Source of the DNA: Pseudobowmanella zhangzhouensis
GTDB lineage: Bacteria > Pseudomonadota > Gammaproteobacteria > Enterobacterales > Alteromonadaceae
Length of the DNA: 64,000 nt
NCBI RefSeq assembly: GCF_042662685.1
Contig: NZ_JBHSYO010000007.1
Location: 310,001 to 374,000 of the forward strand
Direction: 5' to 3'
The translations under genes and the position numbers were made by a program. The notes under the pieces are model-generated. The model saw nothing but the letters and a program-made list of their open reading frames with translations, did not search any database and was not told the DNA's origin. Shown here one piece after another: positions 17,281 through 24,859 of this stretch. Within the stretch, counting starts at the first letter, position 1. Every line of letters starts with the position of its first letter.

Positions 17281-19278
17281 ATGACAAACAGCACCACGAT
17301 GCCTCAGGGCTGGCTGATTTGTTGTTTGGCGCTGCTGTTTGCAGCGCCTTTTTTCAGCCATGCACAAACGTTCGCTACCCCACCCCTGACCAGTCTGGAT
17401 GACATCCAGCAGGGCAGTTTGCTATTGCGCCATCCGGATTGGGATGGCATGCGCCTGAGTCCGCAACTGGATACCCAGGTGGACATGCAGATCACCGGGT
17501 TGGTTGCACGGGTCACAGTTAAACAACGCTTCTATAACCCAGATAATCAGTGGGTAAATGCGACCTACCTGTTTCCGCTACCGGAACAGTCGGCGGTCGA
17601 CGGTCTGACGATGCGTATTGGTGACAGATTAATTGAAGGCGAGATTCAGGCTAAACAACAGGCGCGGGAAACTTTCGAACAAGCCAAAGCGCAGGGCAAA
17701 AAAGCCAGTCTGGTCGAGCAGCATCGTCCCAACCTGTTTACCAATGAGATTGCTAATATCGGACCGGGTGAACGCATTGAAGTCGAAATTCGTTATCAAC
17801 AGACTGTGTTATATGACAACGGCCAGTTCCACGTGCGTTTCCCGATGACAGTGACGCCACGCTACTCGCCCCTGTTACCCACCTGGCAACAGGAAGAGGG
17901 GGTAGAGGCCAAGCCGCGCAATTTATTGGAGGAAGTCGCAGCGCTTTCGCATTTACATGATCCCCATGGGCGGCCAGCCAACCAGATTTCGTTACGCGCC
18001 ACATTATTGCCAGGTTTTAAACTGGCCGGGCTGTCTAGCCCATATCACGATGTCACCGTGAATCGCGCTGAGCAACAATATGAAGTGCAACTGAAACAAA
18101 CCGATATCGCCAACCGGGACTTTCAGTTGCGCTGGCGCGCTGCGCAATCTGCGGTGCCACAAATATCTGTGATTCAGCAGGGCGACTACGGCGTATTGAT
18201 GGTGGTTCCCGCCAGCCAACCTGATCAACGACAGGTACAGGCGCGGGAATTAATCCTGCTGCTGGATACCTCAGGCTCCATGTACGGTGATGCGATAGAG
18301 CAGGCCAAGGCGGCGGTGAGGCAGGCTTTGGGCAGTCTGACCGATGCAGATACATTCAACCTGATTGAATTTAATTCGGATTTTCGTGCTGTGTGGCCTG
18401 TTGCGCAGGTTGCCACTGCACAGAACATTCAACTGGCGCAGAGGTTTGTTTATGCTCTGCAGGCCGATGGGGGCACTGAAATGGCATCGGCTTTGACCTT
18501 TGCCCTGCAAGACTCCGAACCGACGGACAGATTACGTCAGATTGTCTTTATTACTGATGGCGCGGTGGGCAACGAAGAGCAATTGATGCAGATTATCCAG
18601 CGTCGGTTAGGGGTGTCCCGGCTGTTTACTGTGGGGATCGGCTCGGCACCCAACAGCTATTTTATGAGTGAAGCGGCCGAGATGGGGCGCGGCGCATATA
18701 CCCTGATTGGAGATATTCGCGAAGTAAGCAGTCAGATGACGGTCTTGCTGAATAAATTGCGCTACGTGGCTTTGACCGATCTGGCGATTAATTTCAGCAG
18801 TGATACCGAATTTTTCCCCCGTGTCTTGCCGGATGTCTATATCGATCAACCGCTTAGTGTGACGTTTCGGAGCAATGCCAGGCAAAGGGATCTCGTTTTA
18901 AGCGGCATGTTTGATGGTATGCCATTTGAGCAACCTCTGGTCATGCAGCAATCGGCTGCACAGGGGCTGGAAAAGCTATGGGCGCGCAGCAAAATTACTC
19001 AGTTGGAGCGTGAGCGCCGTCAGGCACAGGAGCCTGAAGCGTTTAATCAGGCGATTACCGATGTTGCACTGGAATTTGAGCTGGTCAGCGAATTTACCTC
19101 GCTGGTGGCAGTGGATAAGACACCGACGAAACCAGAACGAGAGTTGGCCTTACTACGCGGAGTGCCCAATGCATTGCCACTGGGGATGCTGCCAATTGGT
19201 GCCAGCGGCTGGAAGCTGAATCTGCTGCTTGCACTGTTTGCTGGCCTTTGTGCGCTATGGATTAACCGGAGACTCTGA
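17281..19278 (+). CDS. Marine proteobacterial sortase target protein (VIT + vWA)
   Basis: 665 residues. A signal peptide (about 11-29) precedes a vault/inter-alpha-trypsin (VIT) domain (about 40-175) and a von Willebrand A domain with MIDAS motif D329-T-S331-G-S333. The C-terminus is a cell-wall-sorting signal: LPLGM (632-636) immediately followed by LPIGA (637-641), a hydrophobic helix (about 644-661) and a basic tail NRRL. It lacks a canonical LPXTG; LPIGA is the best candidate site. Known: this family is usually the only sortase substrate in its genome. Stop and sortase start overlap (TGATG). The vWA MIDAS suggests metal-dependent adhesion or protein binding. Confidence 0.9.
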   Translation: MTNSTTMPQGWLICCLALLFAAPFFSHAQTFATPPLTSLDDIQQGSLLLRHPDWDGMRLSPQLDTQVDMQITGLVARVTVKQRFYNPDNQWVNATYLFPLPEQSAVDGLTMRIGDRLIEGEIQAKQQARETFEQAKAQGKKASLVEQHRPNLFTNEIANIGPGERIEVEIRYQQTVLYDNGQFHVRFPMTVTPRYSPLLPTWQQEEGVEAKPRNLLEEVAALSHLHDPHGRPANQISLRATLLPGFKLAGLSSPYHDVTVNRAEQQYEVQLKQTDIANRDFQLRWRAAQSAVPQISVIQQGDYGVLMVVPASQPDQRQVQARELILLLDTSGSMYGDAIEQAKAAVRQALGSLTDADTFNLIEFNSDFRAVWPVAQVATAQNIQLAQRFVYALQADGGTEMASALTFALQDSEPTDRLRQIVFITDGAVGNEEQLMQIIQRRLGVSRLFTVGIGSAPNSYFMSEAAEMGRGAYTLIGDIREVSSQMTVLLNKLRYVALTDLAINFSSDTEFFPRVLPDVYIDQPLSVTFRSNARQRDLVLSGMFDGMPFEQPLVMQQSAAQGLEKLWARSKITQLERERRQAQEPEAFNQAITDVALEFELVSEFTSLVAVDKTPTKPERELALLRGVPNALPLGMLPIGASGWKLNLLLALFAGLCALWINRRL

Positions 19279-19865
19279 TGCCAGCCAGAAAACATCTAAT
19301 CGTGGGTGGGCTTATCTTACTGGCCAGTTGGCAGGCGTTTGCCGGGGGCTACATCTGGTTAAAAGCTCATGTGGCTCAGTATCTGATTGCTGAAGCCTGG
19401 TATGTCACTGTGCAAACCGGCGAACAGGCCAAACCGTGGCGCTGGGCAGATACCTATCCCCTTGGTCGTTTAACGATTGCTGAGGACGATAGTTTTGTAT
19501 TAGCCGGGTCGTCGGGCCGCACCCTGGCGTTTGCACCCGGTCATGTCACTGGCACGGCGTTGCCCGGTGAGTCTGGCAATATTGTATTGGCAGCTCACCG
19601 CGATACCCATTTTGCCCGATTGGCTGAGGCCAGCCTGGGTGACGATATTTGGTTGGAGTCGGCGCGCGGTACAAGACACTATCGCATTGCCAATATTCAG
19701 GTGGTAAGCGAGTCCGACACGCAGGTTTTGCACCAAAAAGGAGATGATCGCCTTACCCTGATCACCTGCTATCCGTTTGATGGGCTGGCCGGTCAGGCGA
19801 CTCAGCGCATGGTGGTCACGGCATTGCCGGTGGGGCCAGCGCATGAATTTAACACTTTGAAATAA
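19278..19865 (+). CDS. Class GN sortase (Gram-negative sortase)
   Basis: 195 residues. An N-terminal membrane anchor (about 7-27) is followed by the sortase barrel with catalytic H107 (AAHRDTHF), C164 (TLITCYPF) and R177 (TQRMVV). It catalyses cleavage of the sorting signal in the upstream protein and transfer of the Thr- or Gly-like acyl intermediate to an unknown nucleophile. Class GN enzymes occur in Proteobacteria, with pdsO and one VIT/vWA substrate. The start overlaps the substrate gene by one base, which implies stoichiometric coupling. No terminator is obvious; the next gene starts 27 bp later on the same strand, so read-through is possible. Confidence 0.9.
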   Translation: MPARKHLIVGGLILLASWQAFAGGYIWLKAHVAQYLIAEAWYVTVQTGEQAKPWRWADTYPLGRLTIAEDDSFVLAGSSGRTLAFAPGHVTGTALPGESGNIVLAAHRDTHFARLAEASLGDDIWLESARGTRHYRIANIQVVSESDTQVLHQKGDDRLTLITCYPFDGLAGQATQRMVVTALPVGPAHEFNTLK

Positions 19866-19892
19866 CACTTATTTCCAGCTTGATATAGGCTT

Positions 19893-20912
19893 ATGGAACG
19901 AGTCTATCAACCGGAGCATTATGTGAAGTTACCTGAAATCCCTGCTGATGACGCTGAACGTCTCAAACAACTGCATTCGTTGCAGCTGCTCGATACCGAG
20001 CCGGAAGAGCGCTTCGACCGTTTAACACGTATGGGATGCCGGTTATTTAATGTTAAAACCTGCGTGATTAGCCTGGTGGACGAGCATCGCCAGTGGTTTA
20101 AGTCCCGTCAGGGCATAGACGCGTCGGAGACCGACCGTTGCGTGTCCTTCTGCGGGCATGCCATTTTAACCGGCGGTATTTTTGAAGTGCAGGATACCCT
20201 TAAAGACTCACGCTTCTTTGATAATCCGCTGGTGATTGGAGAGCCGTTTATCCGTTTTTATGCAGGCTGTTCGATTCGTTCCGGCGGTTACACCATGGGC
20301 ACGATTTGTATTCTGGATAGCCAACCACGCAAACTCAGCGATGAAGATAAATTATTGCTGAGCGATTTAGCTGCGTCGGTGGAAAGTGAGATGGAAGCCC
20401 ATCAGATTGCCCACACCGATGAACTTACTGGCCTGATCAATCGCCGCGGCTTTTATATGGTAGCCGGGCAGGTGGTTAAATTGGTGCGACGGGAAAAGCA
20501 TTCGTTGGGGATCAGCTTGCTCGACCTGAATGACTTCAAACAAATTAATGATAAGTTTGGCCACATAGTGGGTGACCGGGCGCTACAGGCATTTGCCTCG
20601 TTGATTGCTAAGGTGTTTCGCGAGAGTGATGTGGTCGCGCGCATCGGCGGTGATGAGTTTGTTTGCCTGCACTCGGACATTGATGAGGCCGGGTTGGAAG
20701 TCGCGAAAAAACGTCTGGCGGACGAGGTTAACGCGTTCAATCAACGCACCCATGAGCCGTTCAGATTAAGTTATGCCCATGGTACGGCACTCTTTAGCAA
20801 GGAGCAGATTACTGATTCATTGGATGCGCTGTTACATGCCGCGGATAGTTCAATGTACACCATTAAAAGTCAGCAACGTCGTCAGCGTCAGTTTTCAACA
20901 GGCAGTGAGTAA
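19893..20912 (+). CDS. GAF-GGDEF diguanylate cyclase
   Basis: 339 residues. A GAF domain (about 30-165) precedes a GGDEF domain with D211 (DLNDFK metal site), GGDEF at 252-256 and a complete inhibitory site RESD at 243-246, five residues before GGDEF. It should make cyclic-di-GMP and be product-inhibited. It has no membrane segment, so it responds to a cytoplasmic ligand or redox signal through GAF (C49, C57, C83, C87 and C126 are notable). It follows the sortase gene by 27 bp and may be part of the same transcript, which would link sortase display to biofilm signalling (inference). Confidence 0.87.
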   Translation: MERVYQPEHYVKLPEIPADDAERLKQLHSLQLLDTEPEERFDRLTRMGCRLFNVKTCVISLVDEHRQWFKSRQGIDASETDRCVSFCGHAILTGGIFEVQDTLKDSRFFDNPLVIGEPFIRFYAGCSIRSGGYTMGTICILDSQPRKLSDEDKLLLSDLAASVESEMEAHQIAHTDELTGLINRRGFYMVAGQVVKLVRREKHSLGISLLDLNDFKQINDKFGHIVGDRALQAFASLIAKVFRESDVVARIGGDEFVCLHSDIDEAGLEVAKKRLADEVNAFNQRTHEPFRLSYAHGTALFSKEQITDSLDALLHAADSSMYTIKSQQRRQRQFSTGSE

Positions 20913-21045
20913 AATCTAAACAAAGTGGTGAAACTGACCAATTGCTGATTTCTCTCGTTGTTCTTCTAAAATCAACAATTGCTTTATTTTCAATAGTTTA
21001 TGTCGGCCTATCGATTTGGCATGGAAGTTGGTTAGGTATTAGGAA

Positions 21046-21067
21046 AGTTCATCATGTTGGATGAACT
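21046..21067 (+). promoter_or_regulatory. Perfect 8-bp stem-loop enclosing an ATG
   Basis: AGTTCATC (21046-21053) pairs with GATGAACT (21060-21067). The 6-nt loop begins with an ATG (21054) that is in frame with the small ORF at 21084. No T-run follows, so it is not a standard terminator; it may control translation of the ORF or stabilise the transcript. Confidence 0.4.
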
Positions 21068-21083
21068 GTTACGGAGAAAGACC

Positions 21084-21185
21084 ATGAAATCCCTTTGGCA
21101 AAAACTAGCAAGATTACCGGCACCACTGGCAGTCAAATGGCGTGCCCGCGGCTGGCGCAGTTTGCGTATAGCGGCCACGATGTAA
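21084..21185 (+). CDS. Candidate small cationic peptide (33 aa), unknown
   Basis: Starts MKSLWQKLARLP and ends AATM; eight Lys/Arg, three Trp and no acidic residue. ACGGAG lies 8-13 bases before the ATG at 21084. An in-frame ATG at 21054 (inside a hairpin loop) would give 43 residues, with AGGAAAG upstream. Composition is that of a membrane-active or nucleic-acid-binding peptide, but such a short ORF can arise by chance. It precedes the wall-hydrolase gene by 73 bp. No family recognised. Confidence 0.3.
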   Translation: MKSLWQKLARLPAPLAVKWRARGWRSLRIAATM

Positions 21186-21258
21186 AAAATTTTCGTTCTG
21201 CACCTGACCTTTAGCGCTTGCCTGCTACCCTTTGCAGTAAAACCACAGGACGCAACGA

Positions 21259-22074
21259 GTGCAGACATTACGATTTGGTTGCCGTGGCGAATTAGTACGG
21301 CGCCTGCAGCAAACCTTAACCCAACTGGGTTTCTATCAGGCGTCGTTGGATGGCGACTTTGGTGCCAAAACGCTGGCCGCCGTCGAAGCCTATCAACAGC
21401 ATCACGGGCTGGTGACAGATGGCGTGGTTGGGCGTCGGACCATGGGCCAGTTAGGCTTGGATTTGTCCGATGAGGCGCGCAGCTATGACGGCGAGCATTT
21501 CGATGTGGGACTGGTACAACGTATTTGTCACGATTCCCCGGCACAAAATATTGCCTATCATTGGCCACGTATTCTCGATGCCATGCTGGACGAAGAGCTT
21601 AGCGATAACGACATGCTATTGATGGCCGTGGCGACTGTGTATGTGGAGACCGGGCGCTTTGCACCGCTGGATGAATACGAATCCCGCTTCAACTCCACGG
21701 CTACTGGCCATCCCTTTGATAAATATGATGATCGCAAGGACCTGGGCAATCTCGGATACCCGGACGGTGCCCGCTATAAAGGCCGTGGCTACATTCAGTT
21801 GACGGGGCGCGCCAATTATCGGGATATCAGTAAACGTATCGGCATGAACAACGAGTTAGAGCATGATCCGGAGTTAGCCAATGATCCCGATGTGGCAGCC
21901 AAAGTGCTGGCCAGTTTTCTGAAACGTTGCGAGGAACCGCTGCGCGAAGCATTGGCAAACGATGATTTAAAAGCTGCACGCCGCCTGATTAACGGTGGAT
22001 CCCACGGCTTGCCGGAATTCAGCCGCTGCTATCGACTGGGTAAACAATTACTGCAAGACGGATTGTCATCCTAA
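21259..22074 (+). CDS. Peptidoglycan-binding GH19-like wall hydrolase
   Basis: 271 residues with a GTG start and AGGA eight bases upstream. An N-terminal PG_binding_1 domain (about 5-65, repeats L-x-x-L-G-x-Y) precedes a GH19 chitinase/endolysin-like domain with candidate acid E130 (VETGRF) and the substrate-groove motif YKGRGYIQLTGRANY (173-187). There is no signal peptide, so export would need another route or the enzyme is released by lysis, as with phage-type endolysins. No phage genes surround it. It more likely cleaves peptidoglycan than chitin. The last codons overlap the first PhoB half-site of the next promoter. Confidence 0.82.
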   Translation: MQTLRFGCRGELVRRLQQTLTQLGFYQASLDGDFGAKTLAAVEAYQQHHGLVTDGVVGRRTMGQLGLDLSDEARSYDGEHFDVGLVQRICHDSPAQNIAYHWPRILDAMLDEELSDNDMLLMAVATVYVETGRFAPLDEYESRFNSTATGHPFDKYDDRKDLGNLGYPDGARYKGRGYIQLTGRANYRDISKRIGMNNELEHDPELANDPDVAAKVLASFLKRCEEPLREALANDDLKAARRLINGGSHGLPEFSRCYRLGKQLLQDGLSS

Positions 22075-22118
22075 CTTCAAAATTTAGTCACGCAGTTGTC
22101 ACAGGCACAACCTAGGTT
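22063..22118 (+). promoter_or_regulatory. Tandem Pho box promoter of plcP
   Basis: Four 7-bp half-sites in strict 11-bp phase: TTGTCAT (22063), ACTTCAA (22074), TAGTCAC (22085), TTGTCAC (22096). The last ends at 22102 and a -10-like TAGGTT starts at 22113, exactly 10 nt later. This is the geometry of PhoB-activated promoters, where the Pho box replaces the -35. The consensus half-site is CTGTCAT; the GTCA core is kept in three of four. Confidence 0.72.
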
Positions 22119-22145
22119 AAGCAAAACCTGCTATGGAGTGCCACC

Positions 22146-22940
22146 ATGCAAAAGCAACACTTCCGTACTGTCTGGCTGTCAGACATTCATTTGGGTCACA
22201 AAGATTGTAAAGCCGAATTCCTGCTGGATTTTCTCAACCATGTGCGCATCGATACCCTGTATTTGGTTGGCGATATTGTTGATATGTGGGAAATGAGCAA
22301 ACGCCTGCTGTGGCCTGAATCCCACAATCAACTACTCCATAGATTGTTAACCCTGACCGCTCAGGGCACGCAGGTGATTTATCTGCCCGGCAATCATGAT
22401 GCACCGGTGCAAAAGTATGATGGGCTGAGTTTTGCCGATATCGACATTCGCCGCGAACTGATCCATACCACCGCCGACGGCAAACGTTTATTGGTATTAC
22501 ATGGTGACCAATTTGATGAGGAAGTCTGTTTCGGCCGCTTGCATGCCTGGATAGGCGATAAGGCATACGATCTGCTGTTGTTCGTTAATCGTTGGTACAA
22601 CAAAGCACGCATCGCGCTGGGTGGCCGCTACTGGTCGCTGGCCGGTCATATCAAAAGCAAAGTACTGAGTGCCAATATTGCGATGCAACGTTACCGGCAG
22701 GCCTGTGTCGACGCAGCCGTGTCGCGGGGCCTGGATGGTGTGGTGTGCGGGCATATCCATCACGCCGAAGTGACGGATGTGGATGGTACCTTGTATTGCA
22801 ATGACGGTGACTGGCTGGAAAGCTGTTGCGCACTGACCGAAAACCATCGCGGAGAATTACAGATCCTGTCCTGGACCTCAGTGAAGCGGCCAAACATTTT
22901 GTATGCGGTGGAGAATACACCCACGCGAAAAGTGGCTTAA
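22146..22940 (+). CDS. plcP: PlcP-type phospholipase C (LpxH-like metallophosphoesterase)
   Basis: 264 residues; GGAG precedes the ATG. Calcineurin-like metal motifs: D13-x-H15, GD43, GNH84D, H119GDQFD, GH203IH205. It would often be annotated as UDP-2,3-diacylglucosamine diphosphatase. The longer insert after HGDQFD with RYWSLAGHIK and the ending GDWLESC match the PlcP branch (Sinorhizobium and marine bacteria), which removes phosphorylated headgroups from phosphatidylcholine or PE to leave diacylglycerol during phosphate starvation. The Pho box promoter and the following olsF gene support this reading; a housekeeping LpxH role would not need either. Assignment to PlcP rather than LpxH is inference from motif pattern and context. 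Confidence 0.8.
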   Translation: MQKQHFRTVWLSDIHLGHKDCKAEFLLDFLNHVRIDTLYLVGDIVDMWEMSKRLLWPESHNQLLHRLLTLTAQGTQVIYLPGNHDAPVQKYDGLSFADIDIRRELIHTTADGKRLLVLHGDQFDEEVCFGRLHAWIGDKAYDLLLFVNRWYNKARIALGGRYWSLAGHIKSKVLSANIAMQRYRQACVDAAVSRGLDGVVCGHIHHAEVTDVDGTLYCNDGDWLESCCALTENHRGELQILSWTSVKRPNILYAVENTPTRKVA

Positions 22941-22941
22941 C

Positions 22942-22997
22942 CGGACATTTTTTCTTCATATAAGTGCAACCAGATTGTCACTAAGGCTTTAGATAAT
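22942..22997 (+). promoter_or_regulatory. Pho box promoter of olsF
   Basis: Half-sites in 11-bp phase: CGGACAT (22942), TCTTCAT (22953), GTGCAAC (22964), TTGTCAC (22975). After a 10-nt gap comes GATAAT (22992-22997), a five-of-six match to the -10 consensus. It starts right after the plcP stop, so olsF has its own promoter even though the genes are in tandem. Individual half-sites are less conserved than before plcP. Confidence 0.62.
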
Positions 22998-23025
22998 GCC
23001 AGCAGCAAAATAACAGGAAACTCCC

Positions 23026-24741
23026 ATGTTTAGCGTGCAGCAGGTACTTAACGAGCATTTTCCGGGCATGGCTGAGAAGCCACTGTTGTTCAAATCTACC
23101 AGTTTTGTATTGCGCCATTTATTGCACGAACGTGAGGTACAAGAGTTCGGTGCCAGCTATCCCCATGTACAGGGGCTGGATTTCGTCGAGCAGGTGCTGA
23201 GTTATTTTGCCACCAGTTATTCGGTCAGGGATGTTGAAAAGGAAAGGATCCCCGAGCAGGGACGCGCCATTATTGTGGCCAATCATCCGATTGGCTCGCT
23301 CGATGCGTTGGCACTGATAAAGTTGATCAGTGAAGTACGCAGCGACATTAAAGTGGTCGCCAACGATATGTTGATGACACTCAAACCCTTGCACAGCCTG
23401 TTGCTGCCCGTAAATGTATTTCAGGGCGCAACTGCTAAAGTGCAGTTGCAGGCGATCTCTGAGCATCTGCATCAGGAAGGCGTACTGATTATTTTCCCGG
23501 CGGGTGAGGTCTCGCGCCTGCGTCCTCAGGGGGTGCGCGATACCCGTTGGCGAACAGGCTTTTTACGTATTGCAAGAGAAGCCAAAGCACCTATATTGCC
23601 GGTGTTTATCGACGGGAAAAACTCGCCATTATTTTACGGCGTATCCATGTTATATAAGCCACTGGCAACGTTACTGCTGGTGCGCGAGATGTTCGTGCGT
23701 AAGCAGCGGCACTTACCCATGCGGGTTGGTGAGTTAATCCCGTTCAGTAGCTGGCAGAATCAGGCTCTGCCGCTCAAAATTCTGAGTAAGTTGTTTAAAC
23801 GCCATTTGTACGCCGTTGGCGCTGGTAAAGCGGGCGTATTTGCTACACAGGCCGCGATCGCGCTGCCGGAAGAACGTCGGACGCTGCAAAGGGCGATTCG
23901 CCAATGCGAGTTGCTGGGTGAAACCGCCGACGGCAAACAGATTTATCTATACCAACATGCCGACAGTTCCCCGATCCTGCGTGAAATTGGCCGTTTACGA
24001 GAAATTGCGTTTCGCGCGGTAGGTGAAGGCAGCAACCGTCGTCGGGATATCGACGGCTACGACAACGATTACTTTCACCTGATTTTATGGGATCGCGATG
24101 ATTTAGAAATTGTGGGCGCCTATCGCTTAGGTGATGCCCGCCAGCAAATAGCCAGCAAAGGTTTGCAGGGGCTATACACGGCAACGCTATTTGATTACAC
24201 GGATATGCCGGCCGAGTACTTTGAGCAGGGCCTGGAATTAGGCCGTAGCTTTGTCCAGCCCAAGTATTGGGGCAAACGCAGTCTGGAATACCTGTGGTAT
24301 GGCATTGGCGCATTTTTGCGCAAATATCCCCATTATCGTTATTTGTTCGGGCCAGTGAGCCTGAGTAATGCCTATCCGACGGCAGCTAAGGACTTACTGG
24401 TACATTTTTACCAGCGTTACTTCGGTTCGGTGCAGCAATATGCCTCGCCTAAGTCTGCTTATCCGTTACCGGACGGCTTGCAGGACATGTTTTCTGGCGA
24501 GGATTATTTGCAGGATTTCACCACCCTCAAACATCTGTTGGCGAATATGGGCGTGTCCGTGCCGACTTTGTATAAGCAATACACTGAATTGTGTGAGCCA
24601 GGTGGCGTGCAATTCCTCAGCTTTAGCGTCGATGCGGACTTTGCCGATTGCGTTGATGGATTGGTGCTGGTGGATATTACGCAGCTTAAGCCGAAAAAAT
24701 ATCAGCGTTACCTGACTGAGCGTCACGAAAAGGCCGCCTGA
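23026..24741 (+). CDS. olsF: OlsF-type bifunctional ornithine-lipid acyltransferase
   Basis: 571 residues. The N-terminal PlsC-like O-acyltransferase domain (about 60-270) has H87PIGSLD93 (spacing typical of this subfamily rather than the strict HX4D) and FPAGEVSR (157-164). The C-terminal GNAT-like N-acyltransferase (OlsB/hemolysin-type, about 300-500) contains REIGRLREIAFRAVGEG and the RSFVQPKYW segment. Known: OlsF makes ornithine lipid in two steps, N- then O-acylation, and in Vibrio cholerae the homologue is needed for ornithine lipid under phosphate deprivation with PhoBR. AGGA precedes the ATG. The Pho box upstream agrees with that control. An aminolipid other than ornithine lipid is possible. 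Confidence 0.83.
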   Translation: MFSVQQVLNEHFPGMAEKPLLFKSTSFVLRHLLHEREVQEFGASYPHVQGLDFVEQVLSYFATSYSVRDVEKERIPEQGRAIIVANHPIGSLDALALIKLISEVRSDIKVVANDMLMTLKPLHSLLLPVNVFQGATAKVQLQAISEHLHQEGVLIIFPAGEVSRLRPQGVRDTRWRTGFLRIAREAKAPILPVFIDGKNSPLFYGVSMLYKPLATLLLVREMFVRKQRHLPMRVGELIPFSSWQNQALPLKILSKLFKRHLYAVGAGKAGVFATQAAIALPEERRTLQRAIRQCELLGETADGKQIYLYQHADSSPILREIGRLREIAFRAVGEGSNRRRDIDGYDNDYFHLILWDRDDLEIVGAYRLGDARQQIASKGLQGLYTATLFDYTDMPAEYFEQGLELGRSFVQPKYWGKRSLEYLWYGIGAFLRKYPHYRYLFGPVSLSNAYPTAAKDLLVHFYQRYFGSVQQYASPKSAYPLPDGLQDMFSGEDYLQDFTTLKHLLANMGVSVPTLYKQYTELCEPGGVQFLSFSVDADFADCVDGLVLVDITQLKPKKYQRYLTERHEKAA

Positions 24742-24859
24742 TTGACCTGTGTCAGCCCGTCCTTCATATAATTCGTACTTATCTAAAATAATATGGAACT
24801 TAACTCAGCCAATCTCTATCTTATTTCGCAAGTAACTAAATTAATGAAATAAGGAGCGG

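Larger units (their letters stand above)
20913..21258. other. Intergenic region with hairpin and candidate small ORF
   Basis: 346 bp between the diguanylate cyclase and the GH19-like gene. It contains two copies of CAATTGC (about 20940 and 20973), a perfect 8-bp hairpin at 21046-21067 and a candidate 33-residue ORF described separately. The last 70 bp before the GTG of the next gene show nothing but its ribosome site AGGA. Confidence 0.4.

Noticed and set aside
24742..24859. Possible Pho box before the DUF2202 gene
   Set aside because: GTCA and TTCA occur but 12 bp apart, not 11, and no -10 is in the right place.
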